NCBI GenBank assembly: GCA_030248295.1
Contig: JASANH010001438.1
Location: forward strand, 62,001 to 126,000
DNA: 64,000 nucleotides
Reading direction: 5' to 3'
DNA from: Mesodorylaimus sp. YZB2_4
Taxonomy: Eukaryota > Nematoda > Enoplea > Dorylaimida > Dorylaimidae
A program made the translations under genes and the position numbers. Each line of letters opens with the position of its first letter. Position 1 is the first letter of the stretch. A model generated the notes under the pieces. That model had not been told where the DNA came from. It searched no databases and saw only the letters and a program-made list of their open reading frames with translations. Shown here one piece after another: positions 23,190 through 34,755 of this stretch.

Positions 23190-23535
23190 ATCGCTTATGC
23201 GCACGCTAAAGTGAAGAGACACATTGTACACGAAATAATTTACCCAACCGGGAGTCGAACACTCTGTAGCACGAGGTATTAGATGGAAGGTTATGGTTGA
23301 AATGTGCCGGGTAGGAAAGATCAGGGTTGCGTGTGAAGATCGTTGTTTGGACTAGGTTGTAATAGCATGCCAGTCTGGTGTTTGGACTTTCGAACTTATG
23401 AGCTTTTGGGCAGTGCTCGAGTAAAGCTCTGATCCGAACGGTCGTCCTCCTGAGTCCTCTGATTACAACTCACCCGTAACTGCGTACCTGGAGTGAGAGG
23501 CAGACGCCTAACCCACCAGGCCACGAGGGCAGCGC
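23190..23535 (-). mobile_element. tRNA-derived SINE, interrupted
   Basis: On the minus strand 23535-23440 begins CCTCGTGGCCTGGTGGGTTA-GGCGTCTGCC, a tRNA-like A-box region. 23275-23190 carries GTTCGACTCCCGG (B box) followed by a tail ending in CGTGCGCATAAGCG. Head and tail recur at 31990-32175 and 61969-62105. The ~165 bases between the two halves may be an insertion. These are Pol III-type promoter boxes inside a short repeat, not a functional tRNA. Confidence 0.5.
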
Positions 23536-23577
23536 ATTGCGTCGTGAGCACAGTGAATACTGCAGTAGGCACTCGTA

Positions 23578-23936
23578 TTGTATTGGCACGTTTTGAACTC
23601 TTATATTATCAAGAAGAAACCGCGCAACATCGAGGAATTAAAGGAAAAATTGATTGAAGGATGGAATATGATCACAGCGGAAGAATGTAAAAGATTGAGC
23701 ACGTCCATGTCACGTCGGGTGAAAAAGTGCATTTCTCGCCAAGGATGGCATTTTGGCTATTGACTCGGTTAGAAATGACTGTTGATAAAATTTTTCAGCT
23801 CACTCAGTTTAGATATGGTCCTGGGATATCCTGTTAGAGCGGAATTCGCCTAGCGGCAGGCCGTGAACATTTACAACTCGAAATGCAAAAAACTAGGGGG
23901 GGGGGGGGGGGTGGCGGTTAATTTTGACAGGCACTG
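23578..23936 (+). mobile_element. Tc1/mariner transposase remnant with right terminal repeat
   Basis: 23578-23763 encodes the C-terminus of a Tc1-type transposase: KKKPRNIEELKEKLIEGWNM, then ITAEECKRLSTSMSRRVKKC and a final GWHFGY, matching the family pattern of 'K-P-x-N-x-E-E-L...W...M-x-R-R'. The catalytic DDE part is missing. Downstream, 23912-23936 reads GGCGGTTAATTTTGACAGGC-ACTG followed by TA (23937-23938). Its reverse complement starts CAGTGCCTGTCAAAATTAAC, a typical Tc1/mariner inverted-repeat end next to the TA target. No left end was found, so the copy is 5'-truncated. A 17-20 bp poly-G run sits just inside the end. Confidence 0.7.
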
Positions 23937-23938
23937 TA

Positions 23939-25530
23939 TGTGATCAGCTAGGCATGTCTTTTTCTGTACGACAAGAATTGTTCTGCACTTTTTTTCTGGC
24001 AACTGAAACATCATTGCTTGCTTCACAGTGCGCTTACTGTACAGCAAACAGACACCATGCTGGGCTGAGGTTGCGCAGGCCTGTTACTTGATCGCAGGCT
24101 AAAATATCTTCAAGCCTAAAATAGCTTTTGTGCCATTCCTGGAGGCACTATTCATTGAAGGTATCATTATCGCAGGCCCAAGCCCTTGCCAGTTGAGATC
24201 ACAGAAGCCATGTAATGCAACCTTCCCGCTTTCCTCTTCCGCAGCTTTTTCTGCAGCCGTTGGCATCAACACGGTTTTTTCGTCAGGGTTTTTCTTTTCC
24301 TTGCATTCGTTTTCGCTTCAGGTCTTTGATCAGTCTTGTTTCCTTTTTTCTCTTCATCGCTTCAAAACCTCGTTTTTTGCGTTTTAGAATAAAGACACCG
24401 ACGCAACCGCCAGTGCGGTCGATTCGAAGGGGGCAAGGCAGCAAAATGACACAACAGGCAGGACACAAGCATTTTACTGAACATACGCGGGCAATGAAAA
24501 AACAGGGTGGGGATCGTAAATGTTAAAATGATTTGGGTGCTTATAATTCACATAATATGAGGGATATAAGCGAGGGAAATATAAGTGAGGTATAAATTTT
24601 AAAAGGGGTTCCTTGTGAGGTATTGACCGTTGGTAGGTTTCCCCCTTGACATATAACTCATGATTAGACATGAAAATTGATCATGCTACCTTCGACTCGT
24701 ACAGTAGGTCAAAGGCTGTGAAACAGCAACCTGACTGGTTGGCGTGCTACCATTCTCTACAGCCGACCTCGAGAGACCCATCACTAAAAGAAACGCAGGG
24801 CGCCTGTGTTTCATAAAAGCGCATTTATGGCAAGCTCTTGGCGATATGCATAATCCAAGAACAATACAGATTCAAAACGCAACAGACGGATTTCAGTGGA
24901 ATGACGAAACCGTATGTAGCATACAGACCATCACGTACACCATGTAAATCAATTGTGCGCCGCCAGGACATCGCATTCTATCGACTTGGAGGAGAAAACA
25001 AATAGATTCTAGGCGAGTGAGCGCGGAAATGGGAACCAAATGACACGCTTAGAACGAACGAACGCTGATTAGATTATAAGAAAGCCCCCGTAAAGACACT
25101 TAATTTCTGCTGCTGCCAAGGTGAGATGCTCGCCAAGAATGGTTATGGGGAGGTAAATGAACCTGTAGAAGGCAACACTGACCATTGTACAATCGGTGGA
25201 GGCTTTGGACGCTGGTCATTCTTTCTTGCCTTCAACAGTTTGGCACGACGTTAAACGGCATCGGACCATGAGGATGTTATGTACGGCACAGCTACTGCCA
25301 AAAAAATATCAGCTGTACGGATTTAGCTGCGTTCTGTGCAAAAGGAATTTTGCATTGCGATTCCATTCACCATTTCATTTATGAGGAAAACCCCTCTCCG
25401 AAGGGCAGGAAGAAAAGACAAGGAAGGCCCACGACGACTAGAAAAGCCACTAATCACCTGTCACATGATGATGCGCGACAAAGAAAGAAAAACGGAAAAC
25501 TTATAGACTAGTGAGGGATGAACGATCATT
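23939..25530. other. No gene recognised
   Basis: Short frames only. A pyrimidine-rich TTTTC stretch at 24270-24390 opens several frames together, which is compositional. Confidence 0.5.
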
Positions 25531-25866
25531 CTAGATCACTAGCAGCACGCAATCCAACGCCTTTGTCCCCTCGGCCACGCGCCGGACGGCTGAAAATTCT
25601 GCTGTGATAGAGGAACTCATGTCAGACTTCAGATCATGATAATGAGATGTCAGATCATGTCGTTTCTCTCTCCAGGTTTGCTTATAGTCGTTACCAGCTT
25701 CTCGTATCGTGGTGAAAACACTGACGATTAGCATTTTTATCACTGTTATGAATAAAGTCTTTGTCTTGCCTGTACCTGAGTCATGTCTTGTGCCATGTTC
25801 GTTTCGTGGAAACGTGAAGACGCGTAATCGATAGGCCCAGAGAAAGAACAACATAAGGCCACTCAT
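25531..25866 (-). CDS. Hypothetical small membrane protein, 111 aa
   Basis: An uninterrupted minus-strand frame from MSGLMLFFLWAYRLRVFTFP to VLLVI. It has an N-terminal hydrophobic segment (residues 3-18), a second at about 37-52 (LFITVIKMLIVSVFTTI), then a polar, probably helical region and a Cys near the end. It could be a short two-pass protein or a decayed exon. No family recognised; upstream promoter signals are not evident. Confidence 0.3.
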   Translation of the reverse strand: MSGLMLFFLWAYRLRVFTFPRNEHGTRHDSGTGKTKTLFITVIKMLIVSVFTTIREAGNDYKQTWREKRHDLTSHYHDLKSDMSSSITAEFSAVRRVAEGTKALDCVLLVI

Positions 25867-26621
25867 CGTCAGCCATGCAGCACTAGGCAGCTCGTGAGCG
25901 ACAAGGGTAGCCCCACCTACTCTCTATAATTCAATTGTTTGAATATCACGCTCTTTGCCATAAGAAACACCTGCCTGAAAATATCTGATTCCAGAAATTG
26001 CCGAGAAATCGAGGCTCACCCATTTCCTTTAATAACTGGGCAGTTTGCTTGCTCAGATCGCTGGGAGCTTGCTTCAGTTTAGGCTTCAGTGGACTATTGG
26101 TCGCTTATTTGTAACCGCCGGAGAATTTTAGAAGAAATCAGGTCTATCAGGACTGGAATGAATTTGAAATGAGCATGCTGTAGGTCGTGGAAGTCATACA
26201 CTCAGGGCTTAGGCCTCTACTGTACATGGAGCAGAACATCCATAATTGCATCTACAGTACATGTGACCCTCTTTAGCTACAACCTCGCTGTCGCTAGACG
26301 GAGCATAAAGCAGCTGTCGAGTACGGAACGGTAAGCCCTTGATGCATACGACAATGAGTTCCAGGTGCTCCTCCTTCATAGTGTGCGGGTCAGAGCCACA
26401 GGATACAGGTATACACTAAAATGTTGGCTTATTTATTTACACTGAACACTTTCGCATGAAATTGTTTTAGCATGGTAACAGTATGCACATGTGTTTAGTT
26501 GAAACGGCACAAATTGAGAAATATCTTAAAATGTTGAACCACTCCTGAATCCATAACGCCATCCCCAATTATTTCAGACACGCGAATATCAAGAGGATAT
26601 GGTGCCCTCTTAACATTCCCT
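25867..26621. other. No gene recognised
   Basis: Intergenic-looking sequence between a small hypothetical gene and the 3' end of the RING/B-box gene. Confidence 0.5.
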
Positions 26622-27932
26622 TCAGTAGTGTCGTTCATCAGCGTCTGTTCCATCCGTTGTTGCTGGAGGGCATTCTCCAACGTACATGGTGGGTGGAGGA
26701 CTCCCCTCGACTTCTGGCTCTTCAGATGCCGGTGACTGAGGACGCTTAAAGATAATAACCGGCGTTTGTGTTACCGCACTCTATGTTTTTTAAAATTTTA
26801 AACAACTTACAGTAAGCTGGAAGTCGTCAATAGTAAGCTGACTGATCGCTTGTTTCAACAAATCAAGAACCATCTCCGCCACAACATCTGTTTTTAATGC
26901 AATGCTTTCAGTTGATCCCAATCCCGTCAAAGATAAAATTTCATCAAGGACGTATGGAAACTGTTGTTTCGCTCGTTTTTGCATTGCGCTAAGTCGTTTA
27001 TAAATCTTTTCGACTCCACTGTCAGTCGAATATTGAGCGGTTGAGCGATGGCCAAAGATGTCAGTTAAACGTGCACGCCTGAGTTTGTTTTGAGTCTCCA
27101 GTCCGGCATCAATTGCTGCTTCCAACACTCTGAAATCAATAATGATAGATCAACAATTTATGGACCTAATTCAATTCAGTGAATTGCGAACTTGAAAATT
27201 TCTTCAAATTTACTCCATGTCAAAGTTTTCATTCGGGTCGCTGTATCTTGAGTTTCCGCCTGAAGCATCGAGCAGCAGAATCGGATAGTATCATAATCCT
27301 GATCGAATTCTACAGTAGCATGATCACGATGCGACTTATGGGCGCATTTGCTGAAACACGCAAAGGCAGATTAACCTGATCACTACCTTGCCAGCTGAAC
27401 TGTACCTGCACAAAATGGCCGAGCAATCTTGACACCACCATCCATCTTGCGTATCCTTTTTGTTACGGCACGACATACACTTGAGTGCCTGCGGACAAAA
27501 TACGGGTCTCAAGGTCTTGTGCACGACGGACGTGACCACATGTTCTTGATCGCAAGTTGTACACAGACGGGTTCTTTGATAGGGTCCCTCCTCTCCTTCG
27601 TCCTCTTTGCCCTCTTGCCATTGCAGAAGCAATTTTTCAGCGCAAGTCATACAAGCATTACAGCGGCAACCCAAATTTTTCAAATATTTGAATGACTTGA
27701 GGCAAGTGGGACATTGCAAGGAGTCATTGTTGATAGCCTCAGTTAATTGCGCTTTCAAGAGAACGTCAGGACAGTTGGGGGCCACAGGACGTGTTTCATC
27801 CCCACTACTCGCAGATTCAGGGGACGGCTGATGCCCGTTGGCTATTTCCCATCCTTCCACGTCACAGATTTGATCATCGAGCAAGTTCGTCGCGGCCATT
27901 CTGTCCATCGGCACATTCGAAAAGACCGGCAC
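26622..27932 (-). CDS. RING and B-box zinc-finger protein, 4 exons, 387 aa
   Basis: Exons: 27932-27406, 27350-27192, 27129-26811 and 26780-26622. All introns are GT-AG (donors GTACAG, GTTCGC, GTAAGT; introns 55, 62 and 30 bases) with matching phases; 1164 bases give 387 residues plus TGA. Residues ~74-125 form a RING-type finger C-P-T-C-x11-C-R-C-N-A-C-M-T-C...C-T-T-C, with Cys where most RINGs have His. Then CMSC...WWCQDC.AILC leads across the exon 1-2 junction into C-A-H-K-S-H-R-D-H, a B-box signature. Exon 3 is helical and probably coiled coil; exon 4 is a Pro/Glu-rich tail. By analogy with TRIM proteins it is likely an E3 ubiquitin ligase acting in cytoplasm or nucleus; substrates cannot be predicted. 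The third intron (30 bases) is unusually short, so that join is the least certain. No C-terminal SPRY or NHL domain is present. Confidence 0.75.
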
Positions 27933-28285
27933 TTCATACGGACACTGCCTTTATAGCATGCCCTTCTCTTTGCATGCACGTGCATTTTCCATGAGCACAG
28001 ACGATAAATCTGCAACGCCAAAGTCCAACAAGGTTTTGTATTGAAATGGTAGGTTAGTATAGAAACACGGGAAGCGGGTGACTTAGCTCACGTGAACTAT
28101 GCCAGTATGGAAAGCAGGCACGTGTTCTGGGAAAGTCCTATTGGATGTTGTTGTTGCGTCTGGGACAGAGTAGGGCTGTCAGGATAGGCGCGCGTGACGA
28201 ACAGACAGAATCGTGCCTAAGCACGTGAATGCCAACAACACCGTAGCTTAGTATTTCTGGTGCGGGCTGTAAAAATGTTGAATAA
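27933..28285. other. Intergenic, upstream of RING/B-box gene
   Basis: Probably contains the promoter of the RING/B-box gene. No TATA box at a consistent position was noticed. Confidence 0.4.
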
Positions 28286-29468
28286 GGGGCCGGTTAAAAA
28301 CGACGTCGTATGCAAATCAGCAATTTTTGACCCCCCCTCCCCCCTATCGTATTTTGTCGTTTTGCGCCTGACCCCCCCCCCCCTTTTCGACGTCGTACAA
28401 GCCAATACCCCCCTTAACTGCAAAGGGGGGAGTAAAGACATACTTCAAAAAATTTCATGAGCATCGGCGCACTTCACCCCGCCGCTGCTCATGTCCATAC
28501 TTCGTACGAGTCCGCATGTTCCCATCCTTATATTGGTATACATTCCAACAATGTTTTTCGGAATGTTTACAGCAGAGACATTTAGTAATTTGATTTTAGT
28601 AACAATTTGGTAGAGGTAAAATGTGCTGATTGTTTCACAGCTTGACTCTACGCCTTTAGTTCCCAAAGATTGTCTGTCAATTTTTGAAATGCACTCGTCG
28701 AAAATCGAATAGCAGTATAAAAGCAAAACGAATAACTCTTTATGATAGAGCACATTTTTCTTTATCAAACTTAAACTTTTTTGCTTTAAAAAATGTTTTG
28801 GACCGAAGCCCGTTTTTGCCTCCAGCTGGCCAGCAGTCAAACCTTCTAAGCGAGGCTACGCGGGAACCAGCTCACAAACCAGCTTCCCTCTGCGCGTCCC
28901 CGCTAGGAGCACCTCCACATGAGGACATCATCGATTGGACACCGACTTTCTTGGACGATGGCGGGCGGGCTTCGAGCCTTGCCCCTTAGACTGTCTCCTC
29001 GTTTAGCTTCCGTCTCTCCACTCGCAGCACCTCTATGTTATTGGCTGAGTCCCTCACGCCCTGGTGTGCAAGGTCAGAGAGGGTTCATTGTTCGCAAACA
29101 GACCTCCATCGCCAGGGATCGAACGCAGGGTTAGTCCAGCCGTGCTACTGACTAATATGGAGAGACAAATGCTAAAACCGCGCCGCACCAAGGCGGCCGC
29201 TTCCTATAACAAACAGAGTCTGGCCAATGCACATTATTATAATCAAACCGATCATGAATAGGTGACCCAAAAGTGGCGGACCTGTGCTCATCTGACCGCA
29301 ATTAGGCTCTAGCAGAAGAGTTCGAAAGGGAAGAAAAACGCCGGAATACCTAGTGTAAAAACGATGTCGTTTTGCCTTTGACCCCGCTCCCCCCTTGTCG
29401 TTTTTTTTGTCGTTTTGGTGCTGACGCGCCCTCCCCCCTGGCGTACGACGTCGTATTTGAACGGCCCC
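28286..29468. mobile_element. Non-autonomous PIF/Harbinger-type element (ISL2EU/IS4EU-like ends)
   Basis: The left end GGGGCCGGTTAAAAACGACG-TCGTA and the reverse complement of the right end GGGGCCGTTCAAATACGACG-TCGTA form terminal inverted repeats. The element is flanked by TAA on both sides (28283-28285 and 29469-29471), a 3-bp target duplication. Both subterminal regions carry GTCGTTTTG and C-rich runs (CCCCCCCTCCCCCC), the arrangement I associate with the ISL2EU/IS4EU group of PIF/Harbinger. No transposase is recognisable inside; the longest internal frame (28840-28445, minus) has no domain. A dispersed repeat (28810-28990) is nested within it. Confidence 0.65.
28810..28990 (+). repeat. 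Dispersed ~170-bp repeat, copy 1
   Basis: Begins GCCCGTTTTTGCCTCCAGCT and matches 56080-56245 along its length (shared blocks GGCCAGCAG, CCCTCTGCGCGTC/TCC, ACACCGACTT). It is probably a short non-autonomous element. No inverted ends were found. Confidence 0.6.
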
Positions 29469-30739
29469 TAAGGCAAAGCAACTGACTTTTTGGCTCAGAA
29501 GATAAAGAAGTTTTGTAGCCTGGTATTTTTCAACCAGACTTTGCAAAAAACGCATTGCGGACAGTTTTAGTCGGTGCAGGTATGACGTAGTGTTCACGGC
29601 GCCAGTCGCTCTCATTCTTCTGCAGCTTGTTTAGTTTTAAGACATGGCGGCAGGAAGACCCCGCCCACAAGTTAAAAGCCCATCAGGTCCGTGGCATGGC
29701 CATGCAGCCACATAGTAAGTGCTAATGCACCTAACGTGCAGTAGCCAGGGCCAGTACATTTGAACGTAGCAAAGATTTAGAGACCAACTTTTTGATTTTT
29801 CTACAGTACATCAATAGTCTGTAATAACTAAGGAGTAACGACTAAGGGATACACAAAAAACTTGAATTTCGCATTCATCTTTACACAGATGTACTAAAAA
29901 GCTGCAGCGTACCAGACGCGAAAAACTCAAACTCAAAGAAGTATTTTCCACGATAAGCGCTCATGCAATTCACATGAAATTCAGAATTTAGTAGATTTTA
30001 TCATTATTTCTTCCTATCGGACTAAATTAGCGAGAAAACGGTTTTTAGATTCATAATTTTATTTGATCAGTTTTTTGCGAAGGCGCCTGGAACACTCCAT
30101 TTTGTTCTTTTTCTCGTGAATAGGTACAGTATATATTATCTCTGCACATAAGCCAAAGGGAAGAAAAAACACGAAATCTATTTTCCCACATCCTGGGACT
30201 GCTAAGGAGGACAAATTTATTTATCCAGTGGTTTTGTGATGAGGACACCAAATATTGACATAAAACTGAAGTGATGAGTCATTTTTTAAAGATCCCTCGT
30301 CTTGCGGAATATGTCGAATCTTGTAAAAACTACGGGAGTGCTGTAAACCAGCTGCTTTCAGGAGACAATCATTTTGCCTGTGTTATTTTTATTTGAAACT
30401 GTTGGCAAGATATTTTTTGCCGTTTTCAAAAGACGATGGTATAGTAACCCTCAGGATGCACTTTAAAAACACAAACGACAAGCATCGCCAAAACGAACCC
30501 TAAAATATTGATTCCCATTCAGGTGGCTAACATAATTTTCCAAGTAATTTTTTCCCATTCGAACACGCTGCAGAAAAGTGCCTATGGGAGAGAGAAGGCA
30601 ATCAAACAGTGGAATTTTATTTTTCGAGTGCTGCCCATGGGATAACGAGTACGGAGTATTGCCTCGTTTTGGGTGAAGCGCTGCTGCCTCGTTTGTGAGA
30701 TAGAAGACTATTGCTTTGGTCAAAGAGACTTGAACGGCC
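29469..30739. other. No gene recognised
   Basis: Upstream of the Cys-loop receptor signal-peptide exon. Nothing else supportable. Confidence 0.4.
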
Positions 30740-33700
30740 ATGGTGGTGAGGTCTAAAAGTCTGCTTTTGCTGACTTGGCTTCCATTGTTGACAAAAGCAG
30801 CAATTTTAAATGAAGCCAAAGGGTAAGGTTTCTAGATTTTGGATATAATTTTGAAGTACATGGCATGGCTTTACATTGTTGTTGGGTTTATGAGAAAAGA
30901 GTATTAGACTACTCGAAGCGTGCACTAAAAATGGCACTGACTGTAAGATTGTGCGGTAGGTCACAAGTGCTAAGCATGCTGTTGAAGGAGACTTACCTTC
31001 GACTAGTACATGGCCATCGGGCCCGACCCTGAGCAGCGATCGGTGTGTGATCGATCGACTGTCTGCCTTTTTCGACTTGATCGCATAGGGTAGATATGTG
31101 TAGGGTGTCCATAGCTCGTCAACTATGCTCTCGTGAAGACTAATTTGAGTGGATCATGAGTTGAGTAATCCTGGATCATAAGCCAAACGAGGGTCCTGCC
31201 AATACTCACTGAAATAAAGCTCGATTTTGTAGTCCTGTTAATTGAACCCTAAATTACCGCAAAGATAACTACCAAAAAATTACTCATACCATAGTTCTTT
31301 CAGATACACTCCTGAGACTCAAAATCCGAAGAAATATGGTCACTTCTAGTGGCTTCTATAGAAACATAGAAATCCGATCAACTTTTTTACAGTAGAATTA
31401 TCAACCTGGAAGTAAACTTTCTTGTCCCATCATACCTCCAGCAAAGGCTCGAACCCTACGGTCGTATGGATTATCTGTATTTCGTAGAACATTCCTTGCT
31501 TCAATGAGATCCGCAAAGCGAAATTCAGATTACTCGGTTACTCCCGTTTACCGAGTATCTTCCGTGAAGCCTACAGACACCCTTGACCTGCAATCAACGA
31601 TCTAATGATCAATTTCAGCCGCAGTAAGCTACTCCTTGCACGCCTGAGCCGCAAGTTTCAACGTACTGTAGCAATGAGTCCCTGACATTGGGTGACATAT
31701 TTGAGGAGAGGCTTTTGAGTAAACTCGATAGCAAGCAAGGTTATTGCATTTAACACTTAAATTTTTCGAGACATTATTTTTTAAGCGTGAAGCTCACGCA
31801 ATGAATGTTGATTTTAGTGATTTTATTTTAGATTATCAATCAAAGCCGAGTGTCCCATGGACCTATCCTATTATCCCTTCGATAAGCAAGCTTGTGTATT
31901 GTCAATCGAGAGCTGTAAGTAACTTTTTTATTTCTTGATGTGTCTTTTTTAGAAAACTCGCGTTTCTATCCCTGCAGTGAGGCTTAGATAAGGCCTGCAG
32001 CAAAGGCAGGCCACCAGGCCACGAGGGCCTCTTGGCCTGGTAATCCGGCCTCGTGGCCTGGTGGGTTAGGCGTCTGTCTCCCAAGTAACTCATTTCGTGT
32101 AAAATGTGTCCCTTCACCCACGAGTGCGCATAAGCGTTTGGTGATGTGGTAAAACATGAACATGAACTAGGACGGTAGGGGCCACTACAATAATTACGAG
32201 ACGCCTCTAGGGGAGCCCATTTGAGTCTGACTTGACTTTGACTGCCAGAGGCTCGGCTGTCGAGCTCATGCTCCCATCATTGAGGCAAGCAAGCTCAGTT
32301 ATTCTATCCAACCAAAATCCTTCCTGCCAAAACTTGCCTTCCTCCAGTCGGAGTTTTTTCCCAAGAGGCTTCGGTCTCTACACTACACTCTACACGACTT
32401 CTGTACTATCTCCCGCCGCCTGGGTGAGCTGGCTACCCACGGACACCTCGTGCTGAGTTTCTTATCCATACACCAAGAGGCCCGTGTACAGTAGACTCAC
32501 AATTCGGAGAGCAGCCGCACGTGTCGCCGTCGAAGGGGTCATGACACCTGGGGCCGAAATGCTCACAGAGCAATTCAAACCAGCAGCAGGAAATCAAGAC
32601 CAGTCCTTTACCGATGCCTGAAATCAAGCCGGACACTTTGTGATGGGTGTACTGTTGTGAAATGCATCATTCCATGTCAATGAGTGCCATAGCTTATGCC
32701 ATTGAGTACTCTTTTCTGTCAGGAAGACACCCCATCTTTATTGGATGTATGCCAGTGACATGAGCAAGTGTCTTGCCTTCCGCCCCGTGGCCGCACCCTA
32801 GTCTGCCTGTCTAGACTGTTTCCTGTTTCCTGTCAGCTCGACGCCGTGCCGTCTCATGAGTGACTCGGTCAGCTATTGCTGTGTGTGTGCTCGTGTGTGG
32901 TTGCTTCGTGCGTGATCCCGCGGCGGCTAGCAAAAGACTGCTCTCTAGCGTGGGTTGCTTTCGTATTTCGCAATAGCTCTGAGGAAGCCACAGTCAGCTT
33001 CCTACAACTTGACCTCGATTTGGCGCCGACTTAGGAGCTGGCCCCGACCTCGCGCTGGCCCCGACCTAGGAGCGGCAGACCCGTTCCCTGAAGCACTGAT
33101 TGGCCGGACAGACTAGTCAAATGCCTATCACACTTGCTACATTTCTAACTCATGCGGACCATATCAGCAGTGCCACAAGAGCATGGCTGTTGTGTAAAAA
33201 AGTTGCTGTGCCGGAGGTCCTGACCCTACCTGACTCATGAAGCATAAGTGGAGCCGAAGATCATGTACTGTACAGTAGGTATCGAACATGTACTATACCA
33301 CGCCTTCCTACTTCAGTAACGCAGTGGCATGTGACTCAATCTTTCAATGAACTTGACATCTTTGAGAACTCTTGGCTGCTAGACTGTGAGCTATGCTCCT
33401 TTTTTCTGTGAATTTCTGATAAAATATGCCTCGAACCAGCCGTCACTTTTCAGATGGTCACTCTGTCAGAGAAGTTCGATACAAATGGCGCCAAGAGAAG
33501 CCAGTTGTTCTAGATCTGTACCTGGAATCACCAGAATACGAGGTAACCAAGGTGAAAACACACGGGCGCAATATTACCATGCTGACAGGTACCATGCAGG
33601 GTTTCGGTTCCAAAGTAATATTATGCGTTCCTTGTTTCAGGCACTTACACTCGCCCCGACTTTCGTTTTTTCTTCAAACGGAATGCTGGTTTTTATTTTG

Positions 33701-34336
33701 TGCAGCTGTTTCTTTCCGCAACGGCGATTGTTGTCACATCTTGGCTTCTTCTCTATATGGAAAGGACAAGTGAATTTTCGGACATGATCGGAAGTCATAT
33801 TGGCAATAACTTTGCTCTTCTATTCTTACATTACGGTCCAAGAGTCTTAGATCAAGGCCATGGATGTATATCTGGGATCGTGTTTTATCTTTGTCTTCAT
33901 TTCCTCCATAAAATTGTGCTTCTTGAAACTCAATCGATGGCGAAACACCTCGCCAACGAGCACTCATATAGCTTAAGAAGAGACGGATGAAGATAGGGAC
34001 GATTATGAACAAGGTGAAGGTGGAGGTAAAGCTCAGGTGGAATCGAGAGGGGGAGCCGAAAGTGCGGTTTCCTGCTTCCAATTCGACGAAGGACCACGAA
34101 GTCCAGTGCAAGACAAAAAGGGCAGTCGTAAGGCATTATTTGAAAAGAAAATCGAATATGCAGAGTGTTTCAGACACAAAGTGAAGACTTGCTGTATTTT
34201 ATGCCGCAGATTTCTCGCAAGTCTTGCTATATATCCTCTCATATTCATGTGTTTTACTGTGGTATACTTCGCGTTTTTTCTGTTTTTGGCCAGTGATAAT
34301 CATGGTGACCGGAAATGCGTAGATCCTAGCTCGTAG
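30740..34336 (+). CDS. Cys-loop ligand-gated ion channel (divergent), broken frame
   Basis: Identified exons: 30740-30822 (signal peptide MVVRSKSLLLLTWLPLLTKA), 31832-31914 (Cys-loop), 33454-33588 (end of ligand-binding domain) and 33641-34336 (M1-M4). The Cys-loop reads CPMDLSYYPFDKQAC, exactly 13 residues between cysteines, and is followed across the intron by IESYGHSVREVRYKWR. Then R-P-D-F-R-F-F-F-K-R leads into M1 (FYFVQLFLSATAIVVTSWLL). M3 and M4 (LASLAIYPLIFMCFTVVYFA) are recognisable; the M2 region is divergent and lacks the P-A-R motif of anion channels. Exons for most of the N-terminal binding domain between 30823 and 31831 were not found. Between M3 and the acidic M3-M4 loop the frame shifts by one base near 33976, so the allele is a pseudogene or carries a sequence error. 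Product: plasma-membrane neurotransmitter-gated channel subunit; ligand not predictable. Confidence 0.7.
31990..32175 (+). mobile_element. tRNA-derived SINE copy in receptor intron
   Basis: Contains CCTCGTGGCCTGGTGGGTTA-GGCGTCTGTC (A-box region), then TTCGTGTAAAATGTGTCCC and a tail GCGCATAAGCGTTTGGTGAT-GTGGTAAAACATGAACATGAAC. The B box appears deleted. Tail copies also occur at 47940-47985 and 44505-44550. It lies in the 1.5-kb intron between the Cys-loop exon and the pre-M1 exon. Confidence 0.5.
32335..32440 (+). repeat. Degraded partial copy of the TRIM-like LTR
   Basis: CTTCCTCCAGTCGGAGTTTT, GGCTTCGGTC and CTCCCGCCGCCTGGGTGAGC match the 3' half of the 181-bp LTR at 35668-35848. The ends are lost. 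Confidence 0.6.
32460..32640 (-). repeat. Dispersed repeat, copy 2 (pair of 4630-4810)
   Basis: Minus-strand translation includes LLCEHFG...PFDGDTCGCSPNCEST, matching the plus-strand peptide at 4685-4790. Origin unknown; located inside the receptor's large intron. Confidence 0.55.
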
Positions 34337-34755
34337 GTAAATGAACGAGTGCGTTTTTTTGAATTTGTGACATTCTGAGAAAAAACTAGGCTTTTTAAAA
34401 AGGCGATGGTGATATTTCTGAAACTTTTCAATCAACACATACAGTATGAGTCAGTTTTTGTGGTGAAAACGATGGTGCAATCAATTTTTTCAACTGTGAC
34501 GCTTTAGTCAGCGAACCAAGTTCGAGCAAGAGCTGATCGTGAGCTTTTTACGCACAGGGTTGGCAGAAATTTGTGAGCGATACTTGCTTTGACGCGATTT
34601 AAGAAATGGTGAACAGTATTTAGGGGATTGTTTCAAGATGAGATGCAACCTGTAAACTCATGCCCAGTGCCACCACATCAACTTCTGTTTATCGTATCAA
34701 CCAGCAATTCCTCGTCTTTATTACTTTTTGTCGCAATTCACCAATTTTGCTATCA

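Noticed and set aside
31395-31530. Possible N-terminal exon of the Cys-loop receptor (VNFLVPS...MDY)
   Set aside because: The frame hits TGA and the sequence contains a B-box-like GGGTTCGAGCC on the other strand, so it is more likely SINE debris.
31744-31831. FFKREAHA resembling the F-F-x-N-E-K block of Cys-loop receptors
   Set aside because: It lies too close to the Cys-loop exon (about 30 bases) to hold the ~25 residues normally in between, and no donor fits.
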